From Melastoma dodecandrum (taxonomy: Eukaryota > Streptophyta > Magnoliopsida > Myrtales > Melastomataceae), in assembly GCA_029817715.1 (NCBI GenBank), contig JARUPY010000471.1, positions 3,534,001 through 3,598,000 on the forward strand: a stretch of DNA of 64,000 bases, read 5' to 3'. Below, piece after piece: positions 49,019-62,160 of this stretch. The position numbers and the translations under genes were made by a program. The notes under the pieces are model-generated. The model worked only from the letters and a program-made list of their open reading frames with translations. It was not told the origin of the DNA and did no database searches. Within the stretch, counting starts at the first letter, position 1. Each line of letters starts with the position of its first letter.

Positions 49019-49950
49019 ATTAGCCGACACCATGAGATTAGTTTTGCATTTTCATTTTTAGGCAGTCGGAGTTGGTATAATTGTGTTCCATGATGTGATT
49101 AATTGGTTACGATCATAGTTGTGGAAAGATGAGAGTCCAAACTTTGACTTGTGTGAGGTGATAGTATGTCCTTATCCAAAACTAGGAAGAAATTGTTTTT
49201 ACAGCTGAAACAAGTCCAGATCTCCTAGAGTACATGGCAGTTAGAGAGGAGTAGAACCACCTCGATATCCTTGTGAAGCGAACCTTTAGGTGAAACAAAT
49301 AGAAAAAAAAGAAAAAAAAAATTCTTGCCAAGACTCTGAGTACCGCTGTTCAGGCGAAAAAAAAACGAAAAAAAAGGAAAAAAAAAGAAGAAGAAAGAAA
49401 GTTCGAAAAATCAATAAAATGCCTGAATAAGTACTTGTGGTGTGAGTCATGATGGTTGTGGCTTGAGTATTAGATCTGATGGGTGCGTGATCACCTAATG
49501 CCTTGGACCAACTGGTTCGGGAGTCATTGGTCGAAAGCTCGTTACATGAGTCTCCATTATTATCGATAAGACATTTAGAGTCGAGTAAGAGAAAGAAAAA
49601 AAAGAAAAAAAAAGTTGAAAATGTTGTGATACCTGGAGCAAGCAGATTGAGGTGTTGGGGTGGTTTTGCAAATCATCTTTCTGAAGTGTGCTATTTGAGT
49701 GATGGACTTGTTTTAAGCTGAAAAATGTGGTTGTTGAAAATGGTTTTTATGAAATGCTGATGGAGGATAGGGACATGAGGTTATCAAAACGCAAGTTGGG
49801 TAAGGACAAGAATCTGACTATGCTATTTGAGTAACTGATATCTGAGAACAAAGAGCTTGGTTGATGACTCCGATGACCATGATTTAACTTGCATTAGAGT
49901 GTTTTAGGTGCATTGTTATCTTTTCGTTCTGCTCGGGACTAGCAAAAATT

Positions 49951-49963
49951 AGGTTTGGGGGTG
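49951..49963 (+). other. Polypurine tract
   Basis: AGGTTTGGGGGTG lies immediately before the TGATAACTCT start of the 3' LTR, the expected position for plus-strand priming. The G-run is the purine core. Confidence 0.65.
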
Positions 49964-51163
49964 TGATAACTCTAAGAAATTGGAGTTATACGTCTCATTT
50001 AGGAGCCTAATTAATGATAGATATCCGACATTTATTGGCATATATAGTTAGTTGCATGTTATTTTCGGGTTAGTTGTTTTGTTTGGATATGTTTTGCACT
50101 TGTGAGGTTCTTTGCAGAAAAAGGGGTTGATACGACGAGAAATCCATATCGAGGAACACATCTTGAAGGAGGAGTGACAAGACGGTAGATGGTAGAGTTG
50201 TCGAGAGGGAAGCTGGTGGACAGGAAGTTTTGTGCAGCCACACAAGGATTCCGTGCAGCCACACGAGACGAGAAGATATTTTATTTTATTTCCAAATCTC
50301 CTGGTTGTTTTAGGGAAGATTTACCATAGATATAAAAGGGTTCAAAAACATGAGTTGGGAAAAAGGAGGCGATTAGACGACGGCTAAGGAAGAGGGATCA
50401 GAGAAGACGATGAAGATTATCTTTTCTTTTCTTTTCTTGTTTTGCTTGTTGGCTATGATGCAAAGCTAAATCTTTTATCTAGGACGGTGATGAACCGACT
50501 CGTGTAGTGATTGTCTAAACTCTTTTCGGAATCGATTCTGGAGTTTTACGTTTGCTTATGTTCTCTTGTGCTTAATGCTTGCATATTGGGTTGATCGCCA
50601 ATTTGTTCGATTTCTTATCCTTTAGTAGACTCGAGCGAGGAACTTAGGGTTAGAAGAAGGAGAATATAACATAGGTTAAGTCTGAGAGATCAGGTTAACT
50701 CAGAGGGGTATAGAGATATACGCTCGTAGGTAACCGAGATAACAATTGCCACTTAAGAGGATTATAGTTGTTCGTGCATCGCTATAGAGATATAGGTTTA
50801 CGGATAATTTATAATTCATCGTTATAAACTCGAGAGAGGTCTAACGAATATAAGAATTGTGGTTAGTAAACGGAAAACTGAGAAAATTGAGGAATATATA
50901 GTGCCGATGATTCACGAACAATAAGGGATTCATAGTCCTAGGTTTTTTCTCATCCATTGATTTATTGTACACTTGCTTTTATTTAGTTATTACTTTCATT
51001 CTTGAATCAAATCTTTTAAACAATTAAATCTTCACTGGCTATATTAAGACTTGTTAGATTGATAAAAGGCAAACTATTCTGAATAATCTCCGTGAAAACG
51101 ACTTTTACTCACTACTTTATTACTTGTGCGACCCGTATACTTGCGTGTGCGTTCCTGCGAACA
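49964..51163 (+). repeat. 3' LTR
   Basis: Starts TGATAACTCT and ends GCGAACA; about 1,200 bp. It is a near match of the 5' LTR. By eye I count a few dozen differences, roughly 35-45, including several small indels, so divergence is a few percent and the insertion is not very recent. The DJ-1 stop codon is 137 bp further on. Confidence 0.9.
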
Positions 51164-51300
51164 AGCACAACACATGCGACATGCATGCCACACGGCACGG
51201 GCAGCCACACGAAACTCCTTCAGAAGCTCCGTGTTTTATCCTCTAGCGCGTGAGATAACGAGGGTCCCCCCGGGTCCCCCCCCCCCCGTTTGTTTTATCT

Positions 51301-53582
51301 TCAAGGATTGGTGAAAAGCATAACCTTGGCCAGGTCAAGGGCTTTGTTTCTTCCGTAGAACTTCTCCACGATGGCTAGCCCGAATTCCATGGATGTCCCC
51401 GGGCCTCGGCTAGTTATGAGGTTGCCATCTACCACCACCCGGTTCTCTGCTTCACTCTGATCAGAAAGCTTACTGCACATGGCAGGGAAAGCAGTCGCCT
51501 TCTTTCCCTGTTCGAAAGCACACTAGAAGAGATTACTTGAACTGAACAAATCTCAACATGGCTCACAGTATGTCATGCTGCAAGATAAGATTCAGTGGCA
51601 AATATCAACAAAACATATGTTCCGGAACCGATCCAGAGGCGACAAACCTTTAAGAGACCATGAGGCTCGAGAACTAGAGCTGGAGACGCACAAATTGCTC
51701 CATAAGGCTTGCTTGATTCCTTCTGTTTCTTAAGGAGGCTCACTAATTTTTCACTCTTGGCAAATGCTTCAGCACCGCCAAGTCCACCCTATGAAATATA
51801 TAAGGCGCATTAGCAACTCCGTAATTCAGTGACAATGAAAAGAAAAAAGAAGGAATTGTCATCTGTCCTTACAGGCAACACGATCAGATCGTAAGAAAGT
51901 TTGGCAGCTTCATCAAGGAGCATGTCCGCTGCTAGCTTCACTTTTCGGGACGCCACAACTTCTACATTATCCTCCACAGACGCAACTATCACTTTTGCCT
52001 TAGCTCGCCGCAGAACATCAATTATGAAAGCAGCTTCCATTTCTTCAGATCCATTGGCAATAGGAACAAGAATCTGCGATAAAAAATTTTCTATCCAATA
52101 TCCACACGACACAATTTTCTGGAAGGAAAATATTAAGCCGAGCAAAGAACTGCAAGACATATCGAAGATCCAGCATAATAGGACAAAGAGTACCTGCGGG
52201 TCTGAATCAGCAGTCCAGTCCTTAGGATTAAATTCGGGTATTGTGTATGGATCTGTGTGGTTTGACCGCATAACCTGAAACTCAAAGATGGAAGAGACTT
52301 GACAACAGAATGGATGCAGGGTGCACGGAAAATTTTCACAGCAAGCAGGTAATAAGCCCAATAAATATGCATGGTCTGCAGTTAATTGCACATTCGTGCA
52401 AACAGAAAATGGGGAGCACGTTGGGCAATGACAAAGAACAAGAAATTTCAAATTGCAGGAGTAAAAACATGGACAAACTTTCACAAGGTAATTTCATACC
52501 AAGGGGCCAGCTACTTCATTTGCCTTCTCTTTTCCAAACAGTAGCTCAACCAGAGTAACGGCATACTCCATGGTGGTCCCAGGTCCACGACTAGTGACTA
52601 CTTTACCGTCCACTTGCACCCTAGATTCGACAACTGCCGGAGCGAATGATGACAATTGCTCCATGAAAGAAGGATAACATGTTGCCTGTTGATGGCATCT
52701 ATACGATCAATCTGACTTGTCCAGTAATTACAATTGATACGGATTAAACAAACAGAAGGCTCACTTGAACTCCCTTGAGCAGATCCCATGAACCAAGCAC
52801 AACTGCAGGAGATGCACAGATTGCAGCATAAAGGCGTCCCTCCGCAGCTTGCTTTTTGACCAGGTTCTCCAAGATCTTACAATCTCTCAAGTTGGAACCA
52901 CCCGGCATGCCCCCCTAAGCATACGCACAAACATCAGAACTTGTATAAACTCAGGATTTAACTGCCAACAACTGCACCAAACAACAATAGGCATAGAAAT
53001 CATGAGGAGAAAAAACATCGCATCTCATCAGAAATGCTTGACAGAGCAACTCCGCCATCATAAAAGAAAAAACCTTGCAATTTGCATACTAAACTTGCAA
53101 TCGGGCTATAGGATAAATGCCACAATTATCTGGATAAGGCATATAGAACGGACTTCTAGATCAACGTACGGGAAGAGAGATGAGGTCAAAAATCGCATCG
53201 GCACAATCGGAAATGAAGGCATCGGCAATCAACTTCACGCCGTGAGCAGCATCGACGCGGAGCTGTTTCTCCACGGAAGCGACGGTGACGTCAGCTCCGG
53301 CCCTGCGCAGCACGTCGATAGTGACCACCGCCTCGATGGGCTCCGTCCCGTTCGCCACGGGCACCAAAACCTAATCAACGAGCGAAAAAAAGCATAAGCA
53401 AGGAACGCCCTTGACCAACACGAAGGAAGGGAAGAGGTGGAGAAAACCTTCTTGGACATGGCGAGGGAGGAGGCGGAGCGGTTGTTCTTCACGAAAGAGT
53501 GTGGGCGAGTTTTGGAGGTGTGAGTCGGGAGGGAATTGAAGAGCGGGGGAGTGATTCTTATATGACGTAACGCTGACGCCAT
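51301..53582 (-). CDS. DJ1: DJ-1 family protein with two DJ-1/PfpI domains (AtDJ1A/B-like)
   Basis: DJ-1/PfpI protein implicated in glyoxal detoxification and oxidative-stress protection. Eight exons: 53582-53448, 53370-53170, 52914-52765, 52685-52500, 52274-52194, 52073-51873, 51788-51648, 51507-51301, total 433 aa. Two tandem DJ-1 domains, each with a repeated exon pattern (67-codon exons 2 and 6, then the cysteine exon). Both carry the nucleophile context ICASPA and the conserved Glu in [11 protein letters not shown] and [11 protein letters not shown]. Residues 1-45 are Ser/Arg/His-rich and look like an organelle transit peptide, unlike the cytosolic plant DJ1A. Start is the first in-frame ATG of exon 1. 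The retrotransposon ends 137 bp downstream of the stop. Confidence 0.92.
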
Positions 53583-55431
53583 CACGGCTATCCGAGCTGC
53601 AGCTCGGCTTGGCTCGGCGGTGGGTGGGAGGGGGGGAGAGATGTTGGGGGAGGGGCGGGGGCAGGTCTGGGCTAACCAGAATATGGGCCGGGCTTTTTTC
53701 AGGCCCATAAATTGTCCCCTACAATGAGTTTCTGACGTGGAATATAGCTGATTTCCACCGTAAGTTTTTGGCTGTTTGAGAAATGGGAATGGACCCCGCT
53801 CCCCGTCGTAGCAAGGTGATGCCGGCGAGAACAATTTAACAGATCGATGATAATTGATAATAATGATAATGATTACCGTAGCTTTAATGGGAAAAGACGA
53901 GGCTAAGTGTTAAACAAGGAGGGGGCGTCCCCCCAGGGTGATTGGGCTTGGGGGGGGGGGCAGATAGAAGGCGTTCGTTGCGTCTGTTTATTTTAGAGGG
54001 AGGGAGGGAGTGGGGGCGGAAGGGAAGAAAAAGCGAGAGCTCCCACGGTAAACACACCTACACTCGAGCGCGCGCACACAACGCACCATCCGTAGTGGGG
54101 GGAGGGGGGGTGGGTTTTGCTTCCGGATACTCCCCATCCTCACACATTTCGTAACTGAATTCTGGGTTTGTGCGTCCTTGTGGTTGTTGTTGTTTGAGTG
54201 TGGTGAAGCTTCCCCCCACTCCCCGAAGCAGTTTTTTTTTCTGGGGGGAACAACCCTAGCTTGGCTAGCATCCGAGTTTCTCTGATTTGATCGCCCGCCT
54301 GCATTGTCTCGTATCCCCGTGAGTCTCCCTTCCCTCCCCCATCATTCACTTTTCTGTAAGATTTATTCTGAATTCTGGGTCGTGATTGAGTTGGGGGGTT
54401 TCTGTCTTTGGTTGAATTGGGTTCCTCCGGGTTGGACCTTTTCTTTGGGTGGGTATTTTTAGTCGGTATCCTCCCTTTAGGGATTAGCATTTCTGGATGA
54501 ATTGACGTTGCTGTTGTTTTTTGTTGTTGGAGCCGTGCTTTATGTTGGCGGAATTCATTCAATTCGATTTGTATAGTCTGACTCCACACGTTAGGCTGTA
54601 AATGTTTTAGGTTGGGAGCTTTATTATGACTCTTGCACTGTTGATCGTTAGGCTTGCATGGTACGTGCATGGGCCATGTATTGATTCCTTTCGGGGGTTT
54701 TCGGTTTCTGACTCCTTTTGATTTATGGTTGGTCCAGTGATTTGTTCACTAATGAGAGTGTTGTTATTGCATTTAGTGAATGCCGATAAGTGGCCCATTT
54801 TGTTTTTTTTTTTTTTTGTGATTGAATTACCCGGAATGGTCGCATGCCTGAACGTTTTAGGGTTTGGATCCTGTGTTTAGGCAGGTAATGGTGCTCATAA
54901 AAGCACAAGCCCCTGGATATAATTTACGTCATTTAGTCATGTCCACACGGCAGGAGATACTTTACTTTTCTGGCATTTTTGTCCTTTGCTCGACCTAGTC
55001 AGTCACAAACATAAATTTTCATATGTTCCAGGAGCCAATAGGTACAAGTTCCAAAAATGAAAGTGCGGCTCTTTTTTGCAGTTATTACAGTTTCACAACT
55101 TTGACACGGGCTTCTTTGACGAAAAAATTTAAGAGAGCCATTTGAAGGGGCCTTGGTGTAACAGATCATGCGAGGGAAGCTTCATATGACTGTCATTTAC
55201 CCTAGCGAAGACATTTCTACAGCCTCATACCCTTGGGTTTGAGTGTATAATTATGTAAGTTGCCCACTTGTTTCTCTGGCCTTATTTTGTTTCTGCATCT
55301 TGTATGTAGCTTACAGTGTATTTATCTTGCTACCGGTACAGTCTTAAATCCCTCGATCGGTTCCCCCAGTCAAGAGCTCCGCGTGTTCATTTGAAGATGT
55401 CAAGTGTCTCGGTATTTCTTGCTTGACAGCG
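53583..55431. promoter_or_regulatory. Divergent region, DJ-1 (-) and IDM1-like (+) promoters
   Basis: 1.85 kb between two divergent starts. Around 53940-54130 is a G-rich then CA/CG-rich leader-like segment. From about 54200 to 55430 the plus strand looks like an intron-containing 5'UTR of the IDM1-like gene; a GTAATG donor after GGCAG near 54884 and the CTTGACAG acceptor just before the start codon fit this. No gene seen between. Confidence 0.4.
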
Positions 55432-58400
55432 ATGCATTTTTCAAGAAAAGTTGATGAACTGTGTAAAGATTGTGTTGAGGGATCTGACAAAGAATTATTC
55501 ATCTTCAGAGAAGTATTTTTTGGAAACGAGCAAAAGGATGATGGCAAAGGTCAGTTCAGGTCGCTTGCTACTGGATCGAATTTCCATGAAGGCAAGTCCA
55601 GCAAAGGTAAGGGTGGATCTACCAGCTCCAACAGTGAATATTCGACATTGAGTAGCCTGTCTTGTAAGGACTTTAGTGGGTCATCACGCTCTGGCGAGGA
55701 TGCTATTGTGCAAAGCCAGTCAGAGTCCTCCTTGGATGCTTTAGCGACACCAGAAAAAGGTCCAACTATTGTCGGGGAAGAGGATACAGATACTTCAGTC
55801 AATGTGCGTCCTGATGCCATGTCTACTACAAACAAGAATCAGTTTTCTTCTCTTCCATCTGGCAGCAGCTGCCTGATATTATCGACTCCCGATGAAACCA
55901 GTTTATCCGTAGATAAATTCCTTTTGGTGGAATCATCTAACCAGGGCATTGCGTACAATTGGTGTATGATGAAAGAACATATGCTGCTGAAAGATGGTGC
56001 AGCTCTGCAGAAGATAGGATTTGTGGACTCTAAATCTCCAGGGGATGGAAATGTTGTCAGGGAAGCTATCACAAGTAAAGCTGCTGCTTCACCCGTTTCC
56101 CAGGAGAGCTTTGCAACCAGACTCCTAGCCACAGGTTTGCCTGCCAATGTGCAGGAGACTTCAGGAATTCCCTTGTTCTCGGAGGAAAGAGTACCTGAAT
56201 GCATGGAGATTGTGCTTAGGGTTCCAGAAAATCCTTTGGAGACATGCTCTATTGCAGAGTGTAGAAAACTTCTCCATCAGCATGCTTTAGAAATTCTTGA
56301 GACTGCTGGATGGCTAGTTACAAAACATAAAAGACCCTGTAGACAGGCTGAAGAGTACAAATATAAATCGCCAGGTGGTAGGTCCGTTCGTGAACTTTGT
56401 AGAGCTTGGAGGATATGTGGAGACATGTTAATCGGTGGTGGTTCAGGTATAGTGCTGGAGGAAGACACTAGAGAATGGGAAAACTTTGGCATGTTCTTTT
56501 CAGATGTAAAATGCGCCTTGGCTAGAGTAGAAAATGAGTTTACGACATCAGTGGAATCAAATGCATTGGCTCGTTGGTGGATTCTTTTAGATCCCTTTAT
56601 AACCGTGTTCTTCATTGATAAGAAGATTGGTGCCCTAAGGAAAGGTGAAGTTGTAAAGGCAAATTGGAGTTGTGCCCCTGGAAATAAAGAAAATGCGACT
56701 TCGGATTGGAAAGATAAATTTCTGAACAGAGATCCATACCGAGGGAGAAACTTGTCTGAAAACCGAAAAAGTGATAGCAAGGTGCTTGCTCTATGTGCAG
56801 AGACAAGCACTCGTGCTTCTGGCCGACGGTATAACCGAGGACGCTGCCTGACGACTAATGCTTCTGTGAAGTTATTGACTTGGATATCAAATGATTTCGT
56901 TGGTAAGCACTCAGATCTAAATGAACTTTCACGTGTAAATACAGTGTTACATGCTCCTGGGCATCACGGTTCTGTTGTTTTGTCTGAACATCAAAGCCAC
57001 AATGTTCGTACAACTGCAGGGGATACTGGGATTGTGCCTGGTGAAACAAGAGCTCCTAAACGAGGGAATTATTGCAAGGAAAGTCTCCGCTGTCTTGATG
57101 AATCAGGCATGGCGCTTGGTGCAGGAGATGCCAGAGGTGTGGATGAAGACACTTCCATTGTCACTTGGGAGATGGGAAATGAGGGGTTAGACGACAAGAA
57201 TGCAGAACATATTAGAAAATTGCCCACATCTGTGCAACAATTTTCAAAATGTCGACCTTCTCTCTTCCAAAGAGATTTTACATCTATCAGTTCACTGCGC
57301 GAAAGATCCAAATTGGTTAATTCGGACAACAATTCTGACAGTCGTGCACTTTCTCGTTCTGCTCAAGCAAATGGACCTGGTAGATCTTGCTTTGGAGCTT
57401 TAGAGGTCGTCAGGCAATGTGGACATGACAAAACAAGGTATGTACAATGCTCTGCAGAAGATCTTTTGTCAAAGAAGAAAATGAGAAGGAAATCGAAGCG
57501 TATATCTGAAATTGAGTCAACTACTTCTAGCGACGATGGCTTCTTTAGGCGGACATCCCTTCCTGGTGCTGATGCTCTGGATTTGGTTGTAAGTGGCGGT
57601 CTTCTGGATCATTCAGACGAAGATGAAGATATCAAGAGAACCATAAAAGGTGGTAAGCAGAGTGACAAGTCCTTACCTCTTTTACCATGCAATAAAGATA
57701 TCAAGAAGAAAAGGGAATACAAGAAGGGTCCTGGAGGTACTACTAAATTCAAAGGTAAAGCGAAGAGATCGAGGAAATGTCGTATAGGGGATGACGACCT
57801 TCTGGCATCCGTCCTGATGCAAAACGATGAAGGCAGCCCATTTGCTTCCCAGTCCACTCCTGAGAGGAAAGCTCATAAGCTGAAGGCAAGAAGGATGCTT
57901 AAGGATCAAAGGGATGGATGGAGACTGCTTCCCCGGAGTTGGGCCAAGGCAAGCAAGTTATTGATGGAGAAGAAATGGTCATTGTTAGGTGCTAGAACGG
58001 TGTTATCCTGGCTCATCAGTGCTGGAGTGATATCCCCAAATGATGTTATCCAATATCGTGACCTGGAAGATAACACTGTAATTAAGGACGGTCTTATCAC
58101 ATGGGATGGCATTATTTGCAAGTGTTGCAGTCAGGTGCTATCAGTCTCTCAATTCAAGGTTCACTCAGGGTTTATGTCAAGCAATATCTGCTTGAATCTT
58201 TTCATGAAAGAGAGTGGGCCATTTTCCCTATGTGCACTTGAGGCTTGGTCATCAGAACACAAGACGAGAAAAAATGCAATGGTAGCTGTTCAGGTCGATG
58301 AAAATGATTGTAATGATGATCTGTGTGCAGTGTGCGGTGATGCTGGAGAGCTGATATGCTGTGACAACTGTCCTGCTACTTATCACCAGTCTTGCTTGTT

Positions 58401-61400
58401 GACTAAGGTACACACTTCCTGGGTAGTATGCTTGTCAGCTTGAATTTTTTTCTCAAGATTCTCCCATTTTGCATGCCTATAAGTTCCAAATTTAATAAAA
58501 GATAACACATTATTAAAATTTTCGCTTGGCTACCTAAACCAATTGCTGATATCAATTCTACGAGCTTACACAATTCACTAAACATGTGATCACCAAATGA
58601 CACCGGCCATTTTATCGTCTATTCCAACAGGAGCTTCCCGAGGGAAATTGGTATTGCCCTAGTTGTACTTGTCGGATTTGTGAGGAATTAGTTGATGATC
58701 AGAAGCCCACAACTTCCTCAGATGCAATGAAGTGCTTGCAGTGTGAACACAAATGTAATTCACAATCTCTCTCCTCTTTTACATCATCAAAAAGCTCTTG
58801 ATAATTCAAGCATTTACGGGGCCGAGTTTTGTTCTTTAAGATTAATATATTCTTTAGTCTCTTTTAAAATGCATTTGTTAGATGATGAGTATCTAAATAT
58901 CTTCTCACATGCTCTGCATTTTTCAAGATCATGAGCAGGGACAGAGTTGGTGATGTAATCATGTTTGATTTGTGGAATGAGTTGTGAATCATCATAAGAA
59001 GTTGGCTGGTCAAGAATCTAGATGGTATCTTTTGTAGCTATGTGACATTTTAATTATGTCATATTAAGATGAGGAAATGTCACTTGTCAACAGATCACAG
59101 GTCCTGTCTGAAGCAAAGGAATGGAAATCAAGCTGCTGTGGATGGTTGTTTCTGTGGTGAAAGTTGCCGTCAGGTAATTGGGACAAGCTCGTTTGATTTT
59201 TCTCTTGTTTCTTCCCATCAAAATTCGACGTAAGATTAGATAGTGAGATTAATTTTTGAATATGTTAATGTTATTGTTGTCCAAAAATATCGTTGCTGAT
59301 AAATTTCTCCTTGTAGAAGCTGCTTTCTTTCATTTGATGGCAAGGAATGAGTGTGAGTTGACTATTTGTTGTGTCCAATATTGTAGGTTCACTCAGTGCT
59401 CCGTTCTCACGTTGGTCTCATGAATCACATAGCTGATGGCTATTCATGGATTTTGCTTAGATGCTTTCACGATGACTTAAAATTCCCTTCTGCTGAAAAG
59501 TTTGCATTTAAGGCGGAATGTAACTCCAAACTTGCTGTTGCTCTTTCTCTGATGGAGGAATGCTTTTTGTCGATGGTGGACCCAAGGACTGGCATTGACA
59601 TGATACCTCATGTTCTGTATAATTGGGGGTAATGATTGGAGTCTTTCACTACATTTTTCACTACCAAAAAAAAAAAAAATGATTGGAGTCTTGGAACCAA
59701 CCATTTGGTTTTTAAAACACACATAAATTTTGATAAGGTACCCATGTTGTTCTCCGAGAGTTCACATTTCTTGTGTTAAAACAGCGTGAAATTTTGCCAG
59801 TGGACTTGTTTTTCTTTAAATGTGCCACCTGCTTTTGGAAGATAATCTGGCTTTTAATTTATATTGCTCAATTATCTCTTGGACTCTATCCAATTTGACA
59901 TTTGCAAGCTTTTCTGTTTTCAGCCAAAGGTGGTGGTTGCTTTTTAAGTTTGCATTTAATATGATGGCTGTTTCTTTTCTTAGAGATCTGGCCAGTGCAG
60001 TTTATCTCATAAATTTGTCATAGCTGGAAAAGTGAACATACTTCTCAGAAAGTTGTGTATGACGGAAGGGCCGCTTGGATTTGAGTAGTCTATGTTGCGG
60101 TGCTTCTTAAAAGTTGCTGCTTTCACATTCCTTGTGCTATGAAATGCAATGCTTGGATTTAATCATGGCTTTGAATCAGTATTAATGGACAGTTCGTAAT
60201 GATAAGAGATCCTCTTTGTTTTGTGACTTGAAAGTTTGTCCGGTAATCTTGGAAAGCTTATGAAACTCGGACAAGTAATCCGTAATTTGTTCTTACAGTT
60301 AGAATCCAAAATGACGTGATAGCCCCGCAGTATGAATCGTCTTTTACTCTTCTATTATCTACAGGTCAGATTTTGCAAGGCTGAATTTCGATAACTTTTA
60401 TACGGTGGTCCTGGAGAATGATGACGTGTTGATTGCTGCTGCATCAATCAGGTATTTCACGAGTTCTTTGGATGGGGGAATGTGCTCAGTATGATTTATC
60501 TTACATATATCGTAAAGTCTGGAGACATGACATATTTTAACATCTGGACATAACTGAACGATGGCCTAATGCACCCGCTGGTTAATCATAATTAGTTTCC
60601 TTTGCGGGAGCATCCTCATTACTCAGTTGAGAAGAAGGAACTAACTCCCAATAATATACGTTACATGCATCTTGGTATCCGTATTGAACTGAGGGAGGGA
60701 GTTAATCATTTTCGCCATCCTGACCGATACAGCATGCCTTAACTTTCGCCTGGGAAAAAAAGATGTACCTTTCAACGTGATGTTTACTCTTTTATCCCGC
60801 ATAAAAAAGTTGTACTGCATTGTCTGACGCTTAGCCAACCACTGCTTCTTATCAGAGTGCATGGTGTAGCCGTTGCAGAGATGCCACTAATTGCAACGTG
60901 CAGCAAGTACAGGAGACAGGGAATGTGTCGACGCTTGATGACTGCTGTCGAAGAGGTAGGCTTTGTGCCGGAAGCCTGTGACTTGCGACGATCCAAACTA
61001 GTGGTTTCTAATCTCCCTGCTGTCATGGTGCTTGCAGTTACTTATTTCTGTCAAGGTGGAAAAACTCGTGATAGCTGCCGTCCCACAGTTAATAGAAACG
61101 TGGACCAACGGTTTTGGCTTTCAACTTTTGGGAGACGATGAGAAGCATTCTCTCAACAAGATAAACCTGATGGTCTTCCCTGGGACTGTGTTGCTGAATA
61201 AAACACTCTATACAAGACCAGGTCTGTTACATCATGAGTATTTCTCTTCAAGAGCCGAGTCCCGTCTATTTTGTATGAGTTCGATTTGTTCGTGGAGCTG
61301 ATGACCTAAATGTGGTGTTTCGTGTTTCTGAAGCCGTGCCATCTGCCGTAATCTGCTGTGGTCTGGAAGCAGAAGGTTTTGGGGCAGAACTACCCTCCAA

Positions 61401-61548
61401 GATCTGCTGTGCTCTGGAAGCAGAACCGACTGCCTCAGCGAGAGTGGGATTGACAGAAGAAACGAACTCCTGGGCCAAAGCCGATCAGACAGTATGGGGT
61501 GGGTCTCCGGCTGAAAATACATTTGTCGGAGGCTGTGGTCGGCAATAG
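55432..61548 (+). CDS. PHD-finger and GNAT acetyltransferase-like protein (IDM1-like)
   Basis: Chromatin regulator like Arabidopsis IDM1/ROS4, a histone acetyltransferase that helps active DNA demethylation. Exons: 55432-58407, 58631-58754, 59094-59173, 59387-59628, 60365-60451, 60856-60955, 61038 onward. The last exon either reads through to 61301 (1290 aa) or is spliced from 61221 to 61334-61548 (1335 aa); the latter ends in a Cys/Ala-rich tail. Long first exon with EGSDKELFIFREVFFGNE near the N-terminus, a disordered Ser/Lys-rich centre, a tify-domain-binding-like segment (ITWDGIICKCCSQVLSVSQF), a C4HC3 PHD finger at about residue 964 (CAVCGDAGELICCDNCPATY and then NWYCPSC) and a GNAT fold with YRRQGMCRRLM as acetyl-CoA motif. 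ATG 55432 is the first in frame. Ends uncertain. Confidence 0.88.
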
Positions 61549-62160
61549 CTGTTCTAGTGTAGCCGTAGGTGAACCACCGCCTATCATGGGCGAGGATCCT
61601 CTTATAGTTGGTTTAGGAGGGGGAAGCTGTTAGGGGGACCAATTTTCGAAGCCGGTGATAGTCCGGAGAAGGTCCTTTTATGACGGAATGTTTGTACGCC
61701 GGGAGGGGGCAAACAAATCTCTAATGGTCCAGTGGGTAAAATCTAAGCTAGTTAGAAGTTGCTTATTATTGGTTTAGCCCATGTGATGAAGAAGACGATG
61801 ATATATCCTTCCCTGGAGCTGTATGTAGTTGAGGAAGAACTTAAAGACCTCTGTTAGTTTTCTGCTGGGATTGGAAGAACGAAGAGGAAATTTTAATAAC
61901 AGCCTCTGGACTTTTTGCTCCTTCCTTCCCTCCTTTTTCTTTATTTTCTGCCTAAACCGTCAAATGTTTTCCTCTTTTCTCGCTACTTCCCAAGGGCAAG
62001 GAGCGAGGGATTGTATAACGAACTCAGGCCGGTCGATCCTCCGCCACGCGTCTGTCGTCGACCAGGCAACCACACCGCTCCTGCCGCGTATGAACCATCC
62101 TCATCATATCCTTATTCCTCTTGATCGGTTTCTCCGGATTCCTCGTCGGACTCTCTTCCA
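61549..62160. other. Intergenic region
   Basis: Between the IDM1-like gene and the GT31 pseudogene. CT-rich sequence near 61915-61990 may be leader of the GT31 gene. The preceding terminal exon (61334-61548) has an imperfect direct repeat, CTGCTGTG[GC]TCTGGAAGCAG at about 61352 and 61402. No other feature seen. Confidence 0.35.

Larger units (their letters stand above)
41802..51163 (+). mobile_element. Athila-type Ty3/gypsy LTR retrotransposon, full length but defective
   Basis: Complete element of about 9.36 kb in plus orientation: 5' LTR, PBS, gag, protease, RT, RNase H, integrase, env-region fragment, PPT and 3' LTR. The RT signature FMDDFSVFG, a PBS for tRNA-Asp, and a further open frame after the integrase point to the Athila lineage. 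The flanks read AGCGC before the 5' LTR and AGCAC after the 3' LTR, a plausible 5-bp target duplication with one change. Every coding region except the integrase is broken, so the copy cannot move by itself. It lies between the kinase promoter and the 3' end of the DJ-1 gene. Confidence 0.93.

Noticed and set aside
51243..51252. AGCGC just downstream, as a possible exact target duplication for the retrotransposon
   Set aside because: It would need an LTR end without CA and about 80 bp after the matching LTR border. The flank AGCAC directly after GCGAACA is the simpler choice.
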